From Streptomyces sp. ALI-76-A (GTDB lineage: Bacteria > Actinomycetota > Actinomycetes > Streptomycetales > Streptomycetaceae), in NCBI RefSeq assembly GCF_030287445.1, contig NZ_JASVWB010000002.1, positions 1,240,001 to 1,304,000 on the forward strand: a stretch of 64,000 bases of DNA, in the 5' to 3' direction. The number at the start of each line of letters is the position of its first letter. Position 1 is the first letter of the stretch. The notes under the pieces are model-generated. The model was not told the origin of the DNA. It was given only the letters and a program-made list of their open reading frames with translations, and did not search any database. A program made the position numbers and the translations under genes. Below, in pieces: positions 33,661 to 42,479 of this stretch.

Positions 33661-35031
33661 CTACGGCCTCCCTTCCTGCCCGTGGGCCGGGCGGGACCAG
33701 GAGCGGCCGACCTTGTCGAGCACGTCGTCCGCATAGAGCCGTACGGCCTGCTCGTAGGCGAACTCCGCCAGGTACGTCCGCAGCGCGTACCTGGGTTCCT
33801 CGGCCAGGCTGAGCATCCGCCGGTTGGCCACCACGGCCGGGTTGTCCAGGCGCAGCGCCGCGGCCCGGGCAACGTCGCCGACGTTCCCCGCGGGAACTAC
33901 CTCGTCGCACACCAGGTGCGCCTCCGGTGCGGCACTCCGGATCCGGTGCCCACCAAGGATGATCCGGCGTGCCAGGCGGCTGCCGGTGAGCCGCCCGAGC
34001 CGCAGGTTCCCCAGACCGGGGACGATCCCTTCCTGGGCTGCGGGCAGGCTGAAGTAGGCGTCGTCCGCCGCCACCACCCAGTCCGCGGCGAGGACCAACT
34101 GCATCCCGCCGCCGATCGCGAAAGAGTCCACGGCCGCCACCCAGGGCTTGTGCAGGCTCCCTTCGTTGAACGGCGCGTCAGGGTCGATAAGCAGACCGTG
34201 GATCATCTTGCTGATGTAGCCGAGCTCCCGGCCCATCAGGAAGTCCACGAAGCTGATGCGGCCCGCGTGGAGCTCGCGCAGGTTGATCCCGGCGCTGAAG
34301 ACCCGTTTGCCGCGGTATCGCGGATGGCTCATGATGCCTCCGCGCATCACCCCCACATGGACGTGATCGTCTAGCAGCACGAGATCGATCGCCGTCTCCA
34401 TGTCGTGGATCAGCTGGTCGTCCTCTGCGTTGAGGCAGTGGTCGTTCTGGAAGGTGAGGTCGGCGATGTTGCCGTGCCGTTCGAGCTTGAGCGCGTCGAA
34501 TTCCAGGACTCCGTCCTGGCGGAAGGTGTCCAGCAGCTCCATGGCCCGTGGCGTCGCCATCCGCATAGCATCCATCAGGTGCGTGCCGGCCACCGGCGAG
34601 GCGAGAATGCCGCGCAGGAAGATGCCTTGGTCTATTTCCAGGCCGTCCTTGTCCGACTGCGGACGTGCGCGTTCCGCCGCGATTTGGTCGCGTGCCGGCG
34701 CGAGCCCGGGAAACCTCTCCGCCGCGGCGTGGACGAGGTCGGGCAGGCGGCGGTGGAGTGTGCGGTCTTCGGTCAGCATGTCGTAGATGCGCTCGGCGTG
34801 TTGGCTTACGAAGCGGGTACGGGCGCTGCGCTGGGCGCCCAGGACGCTGGCGGCCACTGACTGCTCTGCTTGGGTGCGTTTCGGCTTCGGCGGCAGCCCG
34901 GCCAGCAGGTGGTCTCCGGAGGCCAGATACGTGGTGAGTTCTTCGGCGCTGTCCAGCAGTTCCGTGCCGGAGGGAGGCGGAATGGCCCGCCACAGCTCCA
35001 CCTGCTCCAGCAGTGGTACGTCGCTGGTCAC
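33661..35031 (-). CDS. dpgC: DpgC, 3,5-dihydroxyphenylacetyl-CoA dioxygenase
   Basis: 456 residues with the crotonase fold and the long helical N-terminal extension typical of DpgC. Oxyanion-hole segments are RGGIMSHPRYRGKRVFSAGI and SFAIGGGMQLVLAADWVV, with YFSLPAAQEGIVPGLGNLRL. The cofactor-free enzyme uses O2 to convert 3,5-dihydroxyphenylacetyl-CoA to 3,5-dihydroxyphenylglyoxylate with release of CoA. The GTG start overlaps the dpgB stop as GTGA. The order dpgA-B-C-aminotransferase is as in glycopeptide-type Dpg loci, without dpgD. Confidence 0.92.
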   Translation of the reverse strand: MTSDVPLLEQVELWRAIPPPSGTELLDSAEELTTYLASGDHLLAGLPPKPKRTQAEQSVAASVLGAQRSARTRFVSQHAERIYDMLTEDRTLHRRLPDLVHAAAERFPGLAPARDQIAAERARPQSDKDGLEIDQGIFLRGILASPVAGTHLMDAMRMATPRAMELLDTFRQDGVLEFDALKLERHGNIADLTFQNDHCLNAEDDQLIHDMETAIDLVLLDDHVHVGVMRGGIMSHPRYRGKRVFSAGINLRELHAGRISFVDFLMGRELGYISKMIHGLLIDPDAPFNEGSLHKPWVAAVDSFAIGGGMQLVLAADWVVAADDAYFSLPAAQEGIVPGLGNLRLGRLTGSRLARRIILGGHRIRSAAPEAHLVCDEVVPAGNVGDVARAAALRLDNPAVVANRRMLSLAEEPRYALRTYLAEFAYEQAVRLYADDVLDKVGRSWSRPAHGQEGRP

Positions 35032-35777
35032 CTGACCTCCTGTGCGGAAGCCCCGTCGGACGCGTCGGCCATTTCGTCAAGCGACGGCGCAGCGGCGGCT
35101 AAGCGGCGCAACTCACGGTCACAGGCGGCTAAATGGACACCCAGGGCCTCCTCGAAGCTCGTATGGGAGGCTTCGAGCAGCAATTGGCGCCGCATCGCTT
35201 TGTCATGGCCTGCTTCCCGGCCCAGCATCACGGCCGCCGCCGACACCGCCTGGTCCACGTCGGTGGTGATTTCGTCGACGAGACCCAGTTCCAGGGCCCG
35301 CTTTCCCGGAATGTCATGGCCCCAGAGCACCAGCTGCCGGGCGTGGGCGCCTCCTACCTGATGGACGAGCCGGTGCATCACCATGCCTGGCCAGAACTGT
35401 CCATTGTTCACAGGCAGGACGATCCGCAGATCCGCTGTCGCGATGCGGTAGTCGGCGGCGAGCAGGAGATCCAGGGCGGGTCCGCAGCTGGTGCCGCGGG
35501 CGACGGCGACGCTGACGGCAGATAGCCGTTCTAGGCGTCGTACCGCGCGCTCCCACCGGTTCATGTCATGGGTACCTGCCGTTCCGGGCCAGGCCCCGGT
35601 TCTGGGCTTGTCCCCGCCGATGCGCAGGACGACCACGGCCACGCCAGGTTTCGCCTCTGCCTGGTCGCAGAGGTCATTGAGCGCCTGGACGCATCCGCCG
35701 GGCGGGCCCTCGTCGCCCACGTCCAGACAGAAGCCGATGCCGCTGGTCAGCTCTTCCATACCGTCTCCGCCGTGCAT
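35028..35777 (-). CDS. dpgB: DpgB-like enoyl-CoA hydratase family protein
   Basis: 249 residues, crotonase superfamily. VAVVVLRIGGDKPRTGAWPG, then VSVAVARGTSCGPALDLLLA in the first oxyanion region and GQFWPGMVMHRLVHQVGGA in the second. DpgB assists the type III PKS DpgA in dehydration/aromatisation to 3,5-dihydroxyphenylacetyl-CoA. Start ATG 35777 has GGGAGCG upstream; a second ATG at 35759 with GGCGGAG is an equal candidate. 27 bases follow the dpgA stop. Confidence 0.85.
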   Translation of the reverse strand: MHGGDGMEELTSGIGFCLDVGDEGPPGGCVQALNDLCDQAEAKPGVAVVVLRIGGDKPRTGAWPGTAGTHDMNRWERAVRRLERLSAVSVAVARGTSCGPALDLLLAADYRIATADLRIVLPVNNGQFWPGMVMHRLVHQVGGAHARQLVLWGHDIPGKRALELGLVDEITTDVDQAVSAAAVMLGREAGHDKAMRRQLLLEASHTSFEEALGVHLAACDRELRRLAAAAPSLDEMADASDGASAQEVR

Positions 35778-35804
35778 GCCACGCTCCCCGCGCTATGTCA
35801 TCCG

Positions 35805-36860
35805 TCACCAATGAATCAGGGCCAGCTCCACCGTCGATCCGGGCCCCATGGTCATCATCACTCCGTAGTCACCGGCCGCCGCGACGCGTTCGTCCAGCAG
35901 GCGCTCGTACGAAAACAGGAAGGAACCGCTCGACAGGTTTCCGTAGTCCCGCAGCACGCCGGTCGTGTGGCGTACGTCGTGGCGGGTCAGACCGAGGTTG
36001 ACGCGCACCGAGTCGATCACCTTCTTGCCACCGGAATGAATGATCCAGTGCGCGATGTCCGAGGGCCGCAGGCCCTTGCCCTCAAGGAGCCTGGCGAGGG
36101 GCTCCTCAACGTTCGCTCCCACCACGTACGGCACGTCCCGGTCCAAATAGAAGCTGAACCGTCCCTTCTCGTCGTCCCAGTCGTAGCGCATCGCGTCAAC
36201 GGCGTCCGGGACGATCCAGCTGGCGAAGTTCTCGATGGCTGGCCCCGGCCCCGAACCGTCGCGGCGCGCTGTTAGTGCCAACGCCGCCGCGCCGTCGCCG
36301 AACAGGCTGTTCACCACTGACGTGCGCATCGTCCCGTCGAAGGCGTATGCGGCCGAGCAGACCTCGATGCACACCATCAAGGCCAGCTCCCCGGGGTGCG
36401 CACTGACCCATCCCGCCACCGCGTTGAGCGCGTTGAGTCCGGCGTTGCAGCCCATTCCCACCACGTCGACGCGGGCGCAGTCCCTGCGCATGCCGAGCTC
36501 CTTGATCAGCAGCGCGCTGAACCCCGGCGTCATGAAGCCCGTCGAGGAGACGCAGCACAGGTAGCCCACGTCGTCCAGGCCAGCGTTGGCCCTTTTCAGG
36601 GCGGCCTCGATCGCCGTGCGTCCGATGTCGAGGCCGTACGCGGAGTGCTTGGCAAGGAGGTCCTTCTGTGTCTCCTCGATCCAGCCGTCCGGTCCCGCAC
36701 CGGGGAGGACCAGATGACGGCGCGCTATACCGCTGTTGAGGAACACCGACCTGATGCGCTCGTCCGGGACCTCGATGCGTTCCAGTACCTCCTCCTGCGT
36801 GTAGGAGGACGGAGGCACGCCGGTCCCCACCCCCGAAATCCGCGGAACTAATCCGTCCAC
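35805..36860 (-). CDS. dpgA: DpgA, type III polyketide synthase
   Basis: 351 residues. Chalcone-synthase-like ketosynthase: nucleophile Cys in VDVVGMGCNAGLNALN, His in HWIIHSGGKKVID, Asn in RDYGNLSSGSFLFSYE, plus SLFGDGAAALALTA. The protein is closest in motif style to DpgA, which condenses four malonyl-CoA to 3,5-dihydroxyphenylacetyl-CoA without a separate starter. GTG start at 36860, 18 bases after the amidinotransferase stop. Part of a seven-gene operon. Confidence 0.93.
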   Translation of the reverse strand: MDGLVPRISGVGTGVPPSSYTQEEVLERIEVPDERIRSVFLNSGIARRHLVLPGAGPDGWIEETQKDLLAKHSAYGLDIGRTAIEAALKRANAGLDDVGYLCCVSSTGFMTPGFSALLIKELGMRRDCARVDVVGMGCNAGLNALNAVAGWVSAHPGELALMVCIEVCSAAYAFDGTMRTSVVNSLFGDGAAALALTARRDGSGPGPAIENFASWIVPDAVDAMRYDWDDEKGRFSFYLDRDVPYVVGANVEEPLARLLEGKGLRPSDIAHWIIHSGGKKVIDSVRVNLGLTRHDVRHTTGVLRDYGNLSSGSFLFSYERLLDERVAAAGDYGVMMTMGPGSTVELALIHW

Positions 36861-36878
36861 GTCGTCACCGCCGGCGCG

Positions 36879-38036
36879 TCATCGCAGGTATTCCTCCGGA
36901 CCGCCTTCCCTGACCGTGTCGAGCGTGAAGCAGTGAAAGCCTCCGCCGAACAGGCGCCGGTGCCGGTGCCGGACAGGTACGACCGTGAACTTGTGCTGTT
37001 CGAGGGTGCGTATCAGCTCTGGGCACGCGTCGTTCACCAACACAGTGTCGGGGCTGACCGACAGCACGTTGAGGTCGATGAAGGGGCTGGTGAGGATGAG
37101 GTCGTCGTCCTCGTACCGAGGGAACTGGTTCTCACCGGGGGCTGGCGGGACGATCATGTCCCAGGATCGCAGCGCCTCGGGAAGGAAGTCCGCGACCTCC
37201 TTGGAGCGCACCAGCAGGGTTCCCGGACGCAGGGCGAGGACCATGCTGTCGATGTGGCTGTCGCTGAGTCGGTGGACACGGTGGATACGGAACCGTCCTT
37301 CGAGGTGCCGCTCCAGCCAGTCACAGGCCAGTGCGTGGTTGTCGGTCGAAACGTTGACGATCAGGTCCCGTCCCAGGCGCAAACACTGCGCTCCGTCGAA
37401 CATCATCTCGAAACCGACGTCGTACGGCGAAAGCTGCGGGTCCTTGATGGGTTCCATCGGGCCGCCGGCCGTGGCGGATTCCGCGTAGGAGAGGTCGAAC
37501 GAGGCGTCGGTCATCAGGGGCCGCGGCATGACGCTCCACCGTGCGCCCTGCCGGAAGTATTCTGCAAAGACCTTGGTGAGCAACTGGGTCTCGAAGTACC
37601 TCGACCGGATCATGGGGGGCGTCTCGATGATCTCGTCTCCGAGGATCAGCGTGTTGTCACGGATGTTCAGAGGCGGCACCACCGCGGCGGACCAGGCTGG
37701 AGTCCGTACCTCGGTGCTCTCCGGGGCGAGGGCCATCGGGCGCAGCACCTTGACGCCCAGCGCCTCCAGCGCCTGCACCATCCCCTCCAGGTCCTCGTTG
37801 AGTTCGTCCACGTAACGTTGCTTGATCGGGACACGGCCACTCTTCTGCCCGCCCGATCCGGTCCCGCCGGGTACGGATAACCGCGGGTAGTACCACTCGG
37901 AGCGGGTGATGTTGTCGTGGAAGAACAGGTCAAAGGACAGCTCGCGTTCGTGGGACGTGTAGTTGAGTGCCGATCCCACGACGGCCTCTTTGAGCGGCGA
38001 CCATTCATCGAAGCTGTTCAGATGCATCCGGCTCAC
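36879..38036 (-). CDS. amidinotransferase (guanidino group transfer)
   Basis: 385 residues, glycine-amidinotransferase/StrB1 beta-propeller family. SFDEWSPLKEAVVGSALNY at the N terminus, AWSAAVVPPLNIRDNTLILG, catalytic His in HRLSDSHIDSMVLALRPG, and nucleophile Cys in LFGGGFHCFTLDTVREG at the C terminus. Transfers an amidino group, normally from arginine, to an amine. Next to the dpg genes the likely acceptor is the alpha-amine of a dihydroxyphenylglycine, as in the 2-guanidinoacetate units of pheganomycin and resorcinomycin. 41 bases after the ligase gene. Confidence 0.9.
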   Translation of the reverse strand: MSRMHLNSFDEWSPLKEAVVGSALNYTSHERELSFDLFFHDNITRSEWYYPRLSVPGGTGSGGQKSGRVPIKQRYVDELNEDLEGMVQALEALGVKVLRPMALAPESTEVRTPAWSAAVVPPLNIRDNTLILGDEIIETPPMIRSRYFETQLLTKVFAEYFRQGARWSVMPRPLMTDASFDLSYAESATAGGPMEPIKDPQLSPYDVGFEMMFDGAQCLRLGRDLIVNVSTDNHALACDWLERHLEGRFRIHRVHRLSDSHIDSMVLALRPGTLLVRSKEVADFLPEALRSWDMIVPPAPGENQFPRYEDDDLILTSPFIDLNVLSVSPDTVLVNDACPELIRTLEQHKFTVVPVRHRHRRLFGGGFHCFTLDTVREGGPEEYLR

Positions 38037-38077
38037 TCTCCATCTCTCATGGGCGGTCGGGGACTCGGGCTTCCCCG

Positions 38078-39385
38078 TCAGAACAGTGCTTCGACGACGT
38101 CCTGCTGGGCCCTGCCGGCCTCGACGCTCCGGGCGACGATGCAGTAGCGGATGGAGCTGTTCGTGGGGTTGTAGGGCATGATTAATACGACGCCGCAGCG
38201 CGTGTCCGGGTCATACAGCAGTCCCTTGCCGGAGAGAGCGTCGATGGCGGACCGGAAGGACGGCACAGGCCAGCCCTCGCGCTCCAGGAGGATGCGTTCC
38301 CGGGCGTAGTCCTTGCCTACGAGCTGGGCCCCGATGATGCCGTACACATGCGTGGAGCCGGTCACGCGGGCGTTGTACTCGGTGAACAGGAGCCGTTCGT
38401 CCGGGGTCACGACGGCGTCGGCACTGAGCAGCCCGCGGTAGCCGAAAGCTTGGAGCGGGGCGCAGAGCTTGCGTCCCCCCTCCAGCAGTCCGTCCAGCAC
38501 CCGTTCCGTGAGGTCGGGCGCCGGGATGATCTCAGCGGCGGCCAGTGGCGCCGATATCATCTCGCCTTGCGCGGCGAACTCGACGCCGTCGTCCGACAAC
38601 GCGAACTCGGCGAAGACCGCGCGGCTGTCGGGGATGTACTCCTCGACCACGACCGGGTTCTTTCCCTGACTGCTCAGCCAGTCCCACCGCGTGCCCAAGT
38701 AGGCCCGCAGCGCCGAGGGCTCGGGCACCACGACGGTGCGGTGCGCGCCTACGGGCAGGACGCCTTCGACTGGGCTCAGGATCTCGTTTCCCCGTCCCCC
38801 CGCTCGGAACTCGTGCTTCAGAATGACGGATTTGCCTTGGAAAAGCAGGTGCCCGATCAACGCGTCGGCCTCCGGCACGTTCGTACACACCCCGCCCTCG
38901 GGCAACGGGATACCCGTGCCGCCCGCGATGGCACGGAAGGCGGGCTTGCTGTTCACCAGTCGGCCACCACCCTGTGCGAGGAAGCCGTAACCGGGCAGCG
39001 CCGACTCCACTCCGAGTGCCCGTGCCAGCCGAGCGACGGAGGCGTCCGGGTGCAGGAAGAACACCTCGTCGACCGGCCGTTCGCCGAGTACGGTCCGCAG
39101 CTCGGCGAGAAAGGAGGGGGCCACCAAGCGATCTGCGCTGAGCACCGCCACGCCCATGGAGCCCGGGGGCGGCACCACGATCGTCAGCGCTTCGGGCCGC
39201 GCTCCTGTCAACGAGGTTACATAGCGCAGGTATTCCTCATCCGGGGCAACCGCCATGACCAGAACGTCATGGTCCCGAGCGAACCAGATCAGTCGCTGGG
39301 TCCACCAGGCGGTCTTCTTCTGCCTCGCATCAGCCAGGGCGGCGCTGTCCTCGTTGAACTCATTGCCGATCAGCAGTCTTGGCAC
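38078..39385 (-). CDS. PGM1-like ATP-grasp peptide ligase
   Basis: 435 residues. Pre-ATP-grasp domain with LLIGNEFNEDSAALADARQK and QTRLIWF-type start, then SKPAFRAIAGGTGIPLPEGG, ATP-grasp lysine strand VILKHEFRAGGRGNEILSPV, hinge VVVEEYIPDSRAVF, and metal-binding end LLFTEYNARVTGSTHVYG. In pheganomycin biosynthesis PGM1 activates a guanidino-phenylglycine carboxylate as acyl-phosphate and joins it to the N terminus of a peptide; the resorcinomycin homologue uses glycine. Here the same role is likely because the amidinotransferase and dpg genes follow in one operon. I find no precursor peptide nearby, so the amine partner is open. Confidence 0.82.
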   Translation of the reverse strand: MPRLLIGNEFNEDSAALADARQKKTAWWTQRLIWFARDHDVLVMAVAPDEEYLRYVTSLTGARPEALTIVVPPPGSMGVAVLSADRLVAPSFLAELRTVLGERPVDEVFFLHPDASVARLARALGVESALPGYGFLAQGGGRLVNSKPAFRAIAGGTGIPLPEGGVCTNVPEADALIGHLLFQGKSVILKHEFRAGGRGNEILSPVEGVLPVGAHRTVVVPEPSALRAYLGTRWDWLSSQGKNPVVVEEYIPDSRAVFAEFALSDDGVEFAAQGEMISAPLAAAEIIPAPDLTERVLDGLLEGGRKLCAPLQAFGYRGLLSADAVVTPDERLLFTEYNARVTGSTHVYGIIGAQLVGKDYARERILLEREGWPVPSFRSAIDALSGKGLLYDPDTRCGVVLIMPYNPTNSSIRYCIVARSVEAGRAQQDVVEALF

Positions 39386-39433
39386 GCAGATATACCTTTC
39401 CCCTTGACACGGGTCTGGGCCCGGCTCGGCCGG

Positions 39434-39949
39434 TCAATGCTGTGCGCGCTCGTGGATTCCTCGCACGAAGAGAGCCTGTCCGGCGTGCTGGAGGTTGTCG
39501 CTCAAAACACTCACGAGACGGACGCCCACGCTGACCGCGGGCGTATAGGAGTAGTCGAGGAGCCGGTCGAGTTCGGCGGATTCGAGTTCGGCGAGATAGC
39601 CAAAGGTCCGCGTCATGACAGTGTCGTGATAGGCGAGAAGGCCGTCCGGAGACGGGGGTTGAATCGCCGCGACTTCAGCGGGCCCATCCCCTTGCCCGCG
39701 ATCGGTCACATCCCTCTCGATGCCAGTACGGGTTTTCCACGTCGGATCGGACCAGATTTCCGGAGCCGCCAAGATATCGGCGACATGGTTATCTTGAATA
39801 CGCGTCAGATGCCAGACGAGCCAGGCAATAGAGTTCGTAGCCGCACTGATCCGAAAGGCCAGGGCACTAGCATCTAGCCCTTCTGCGGCATCGTGAACGA
39901 GCTTGTTGATTCGACCGTACGCTTCGGTGAGAACCAGTCCAGGCGTCAC
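39434..39949 (-). CDS. DinB-superfamily (possible thiol-dependent) protein
   Basis: 171 residues, four-helix DinB/YfiT fold. Metal-ligand pattern: His in IAWLVWHLTRIQDNH and His in LSDNLQHAGQALFVRG. In actinobacteria DinB proteins include mycothiol-dependent isomerases and S-transferases, such as the lincomycin enzyme LmbV; others are of unknown role. Start ATG 39949. It is the first gene of the dpg/ligase operon and its upstream region is cut 69 bases away by an IS1182 element, which may affect expression of the whole operon. Confidence 0.72.
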   Translation of the reverse strand: MTPGLVLTEAYGRINKLVHDAAEGLDASALAFRISAATNSIAWLVWHLTRIQDNHVADILAAPEIWSDPTWKTRTGIERDVTDRGQGDGPAEVAAIQPPSPDGLLAYHDTVMTRTFGYLAELESAELDRLLDYSYTPAVSVGVRLVSVLSDNLQHAGQALFVRGIHERAQH

Positions 39950-40023
39950 GGGAATCTTTGTACCATACAGCGTGACGCCGCCAACACCCTACTAGATGAA
40001 TGAGTCCGATGTCTTCATTGAGC

Positions 40024-41595
40024 GACTCTGTCGGGGATCTTGGAGTTCTCAGGACAGGGGCTTTCGGTGGTTGGAAACGCTTCGGACGGTCCTGCGTGGT
40101 TCCGTCCTCCTGAGGTGATCAGTGTCCGTTCGTCCCCGGTCCGGTGCAGTAGTTCCCGAGCTCACAGCCCGGATGGCGCGGGCCAGCAACCCCCGCGGCG
40201 CCACGGCAATGTGGGTACGTGATCACCTCGACGGGCTCTGGGACCACAGGGACTTCGCCTCCTGGTACCCGCGCGACGGCCGCCCCGGACTCTCGCCGGC
40301 CCAACTCGCCACGGTCTGTGTCCTTCAGTTCTTACTCAACCTCTCCGACCGGCAGGCGGCCGAGGCGGTGCGATGCCGCATCGACTTCAAGTACGCCCTG
40401 GCCCTGGAACTGGACGACCCGGGGTTCCACCACAGCGTGCTGACCGACTTCCGTGATCGTCTGTGCGAGGACGATCGCGCGGACCAGCTGCTGTCCCTGT
40501 CGCTGGAGCGGATGCGGGCGGCCGGCCTGGTCACTGAGCGCGGGAGACAGCGCAGTGACTCCACCCAGGTCCTCGCTGCCGCACGGGACCTCACCCGCCT
40601 GGAGCTGGTCCTCGAAGCAGTACGCGCGGCGTTGGAGGAAGCCGCTCAGCGGGCACCTGAGGTCCTGGACGGGCTGGTGGATGCTGAGTGGGCCACCCGC
40701 TACGGGCGTCCGGTGCGCCTTCCCAGCCAGCCGACTCACCCCGTCACCCGGCTCAAACAGGCCGGCGCGGACGCCCGCCGACTCCCGGAACGCTTGACGC
40801 CCCACCAGCGCGGTCCTCGCGCGGAAGCACTACGGCAAATCGTGGTGCAGAACTTCCTCCTCGACGCCCGTGGCAGGTTACGCCCGCGCACCGAGAAGGA
40901 CGGACAGCCCAAAGGGGCCTTGCGGATCGTCACTCCCTACGACTGCGAAGCCCGCCGAGCCATCCGGGGCAATACCCGCTGGAGCGGCTATCTGGTCCAT
41001 GTCACCGAGACCTGCGATACCGGCGCCCAGGCCAACCTGATCACGGACATCGCCACCACCAAGCCGACCCGGGACACCGAGGCCCTCCCTGGCATCCACG
41101 CCCAACGGCGAGACCAGCCACATCTGGCTCGAGCCACCGGCCATGGCGCCCTGCACCGTGGCCCGGTTCCACCCACACCAGTGCAACCCGTGCCCCGACC
41201 GGTCTGCCTGCACCCGCGGCACCGCCGCCCGCACCGTGAACTTCCTCCCCCGCCCCCTCCACGAGCTCCAGGCTCGAAACCGCACAGACCAGCAAGACCC
41301 CCAGTGGAAACGGCTCTACGCCACCCGGTCCGGCGTCGAAGGCTCCATCTGCGAGTTCATCAACGGACACCAGGCCCGACGCAGCCGCTACCACGGCATC
41401 GCAAGACACACGTGCAGCGCGTCCTGACCGGCATCGCGATCAACATCGAACGCCTCGCCTCACGCACAACTCAACACCCCCACCGCCCTCGCTCCCCCAC
41501 GACCTTCCAGCAGTACCTCAACACCCGTGGCCTGACCTGGGAATGCTGGTGGCGACAAGGAAAATGAGGTCACGCTCAAGATCCCCGACAGAGTC
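40024..41595 (+). mobile_element. IS1182-family element
   Basis: Perfect terminal inverted repeats GACTCTGTCGGGGATCTTG at 40024-40042 and complement ending near 41595. They extend outward as TGAGC/GCTCA, suggesting a short palindromic target. About 1.57 kb. The same end sequence recurs at 54113. Confidence 0.82.
40122..41567 (+). pseudogene. IS1182 transposase, multiply frameshifted
   Basis: N-terminal part intact: LDGLWDHRDFASWYPRDGRP, LSDRQAAEAVRCRIDFKYAL, QRSDSTQVLAAARDLTRLEL (first Asp). The frame shifts near 41100 to SHIWLEPPAMAPCTVARFHP, then RSGVEGSICEFINGHQARRS (Glu), and again near 41405 to RVLTGIAINIERLASRT at the end. At least two indels, so inactive. Confidence 0.85.
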
Positions 41596-41597
41596 GC

Positions 41598-42470
41598 TCA
41601 GTGGTCGTACGCGATCAGCGAGCGTTTGACCGTTGCTCCGGTGTGCCAGTTGTGCCAGATCGCGGTGGCCAGGGCGAGCAGGCGTTGGGCGGTGCGGGCG
41701 AAGACTCCGGCCGGGGTTCTGCCTCCGTGCTGTTCCAGGCTGAGCTGGCCCTTGAGGGTGTCGATGACGGCCTCGATTCACTGGCGGACACGAGCGATCT
41801 TGCCGAAGCGGGCCGGTTCGTCCTTGCGGTCCGGCCGCACCAGGTGAGCGCCGAGCCGGTCGGTGACGAAGGCTTCGAACTCCCGGCCGGCGAAGCCCTT
41901 GTCGGCCAGGATCACCTGCCCGGCCCGGGTCAGGTGGTGGTCGCGTTCCAGCAGAGCAGCCATCACCTCTCGTTCCCCGAGTTCGGGATTGGCCAGGCAC
42001 CAGGTGACGGGCATTCCCTCGGCGGTGGTGACCAGGTACAGGCGAAAGCCCCAGAAGTAGCGGGAGTGGCTGCGGCAGTAGCCGTATCCGGCGTGCCCGG
42101 CCAGGTCGGAGCGTTTGACGGTCTCGCGGGAGGCGGCGCAGGGCAGGGGGGTGGAGTCGATCAGCCGGCGGCTGGCGTGCCAGGTCGGCACCTGCCGGGC
42201 GAGCATCTCGATCACGTGGCTGATCAATGGTCCTGCGGCGTTGAGGCGCTTGTTGTAGGCCGACTGCTGGGGCAGGTAGCGGAAGAGGTGGCCGAGCCGG
42301 GCGTGGGCGAAGCGGATCCAGTGCCGGGCGGAGGGGAAGCCGAGCAGGACCTGGGCGACCGCCAGGAACAGCAGTTCGGCGAGGCAAGCCGCGGCGGGCG
42401 GCCGCGCCGGGTTTCGCCGTCGAGGGCCAAAGCTCCTGTGAGGGCATCCAGTTGTTGCCGGGACATCCCG
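41598..42470 (-). pseudogene. IS982-type transposase with nonsense codon and broken 5' end
   Basis: Central part reads LLFLAVAQVLLGFPSARHWI, RRLIDSTPLPCAASRETVKR (Asp), GYGYCRSHSRYFWGFRLYLV, QVILADKGFAGREFEAFVTD (Asp), then RVRQ-TGA where the family has Trp, followed by IEAVIDTLKGQLSLEQHGGR (Glu) to LIAYDH. The 5' part is out of frame around 42390. A point nonsense plus a frameshift, so inactive. Confidence 0.75.
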
Positions 42471-42479
42471 GTCAGGGCG

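Noticed and set aside
38348..39877. 509-codon plus-strand frame over the ATP-grasp and DinB genes
   Set aside because: Antisense of two genes with clear motifs; no recognisable domain of its own.
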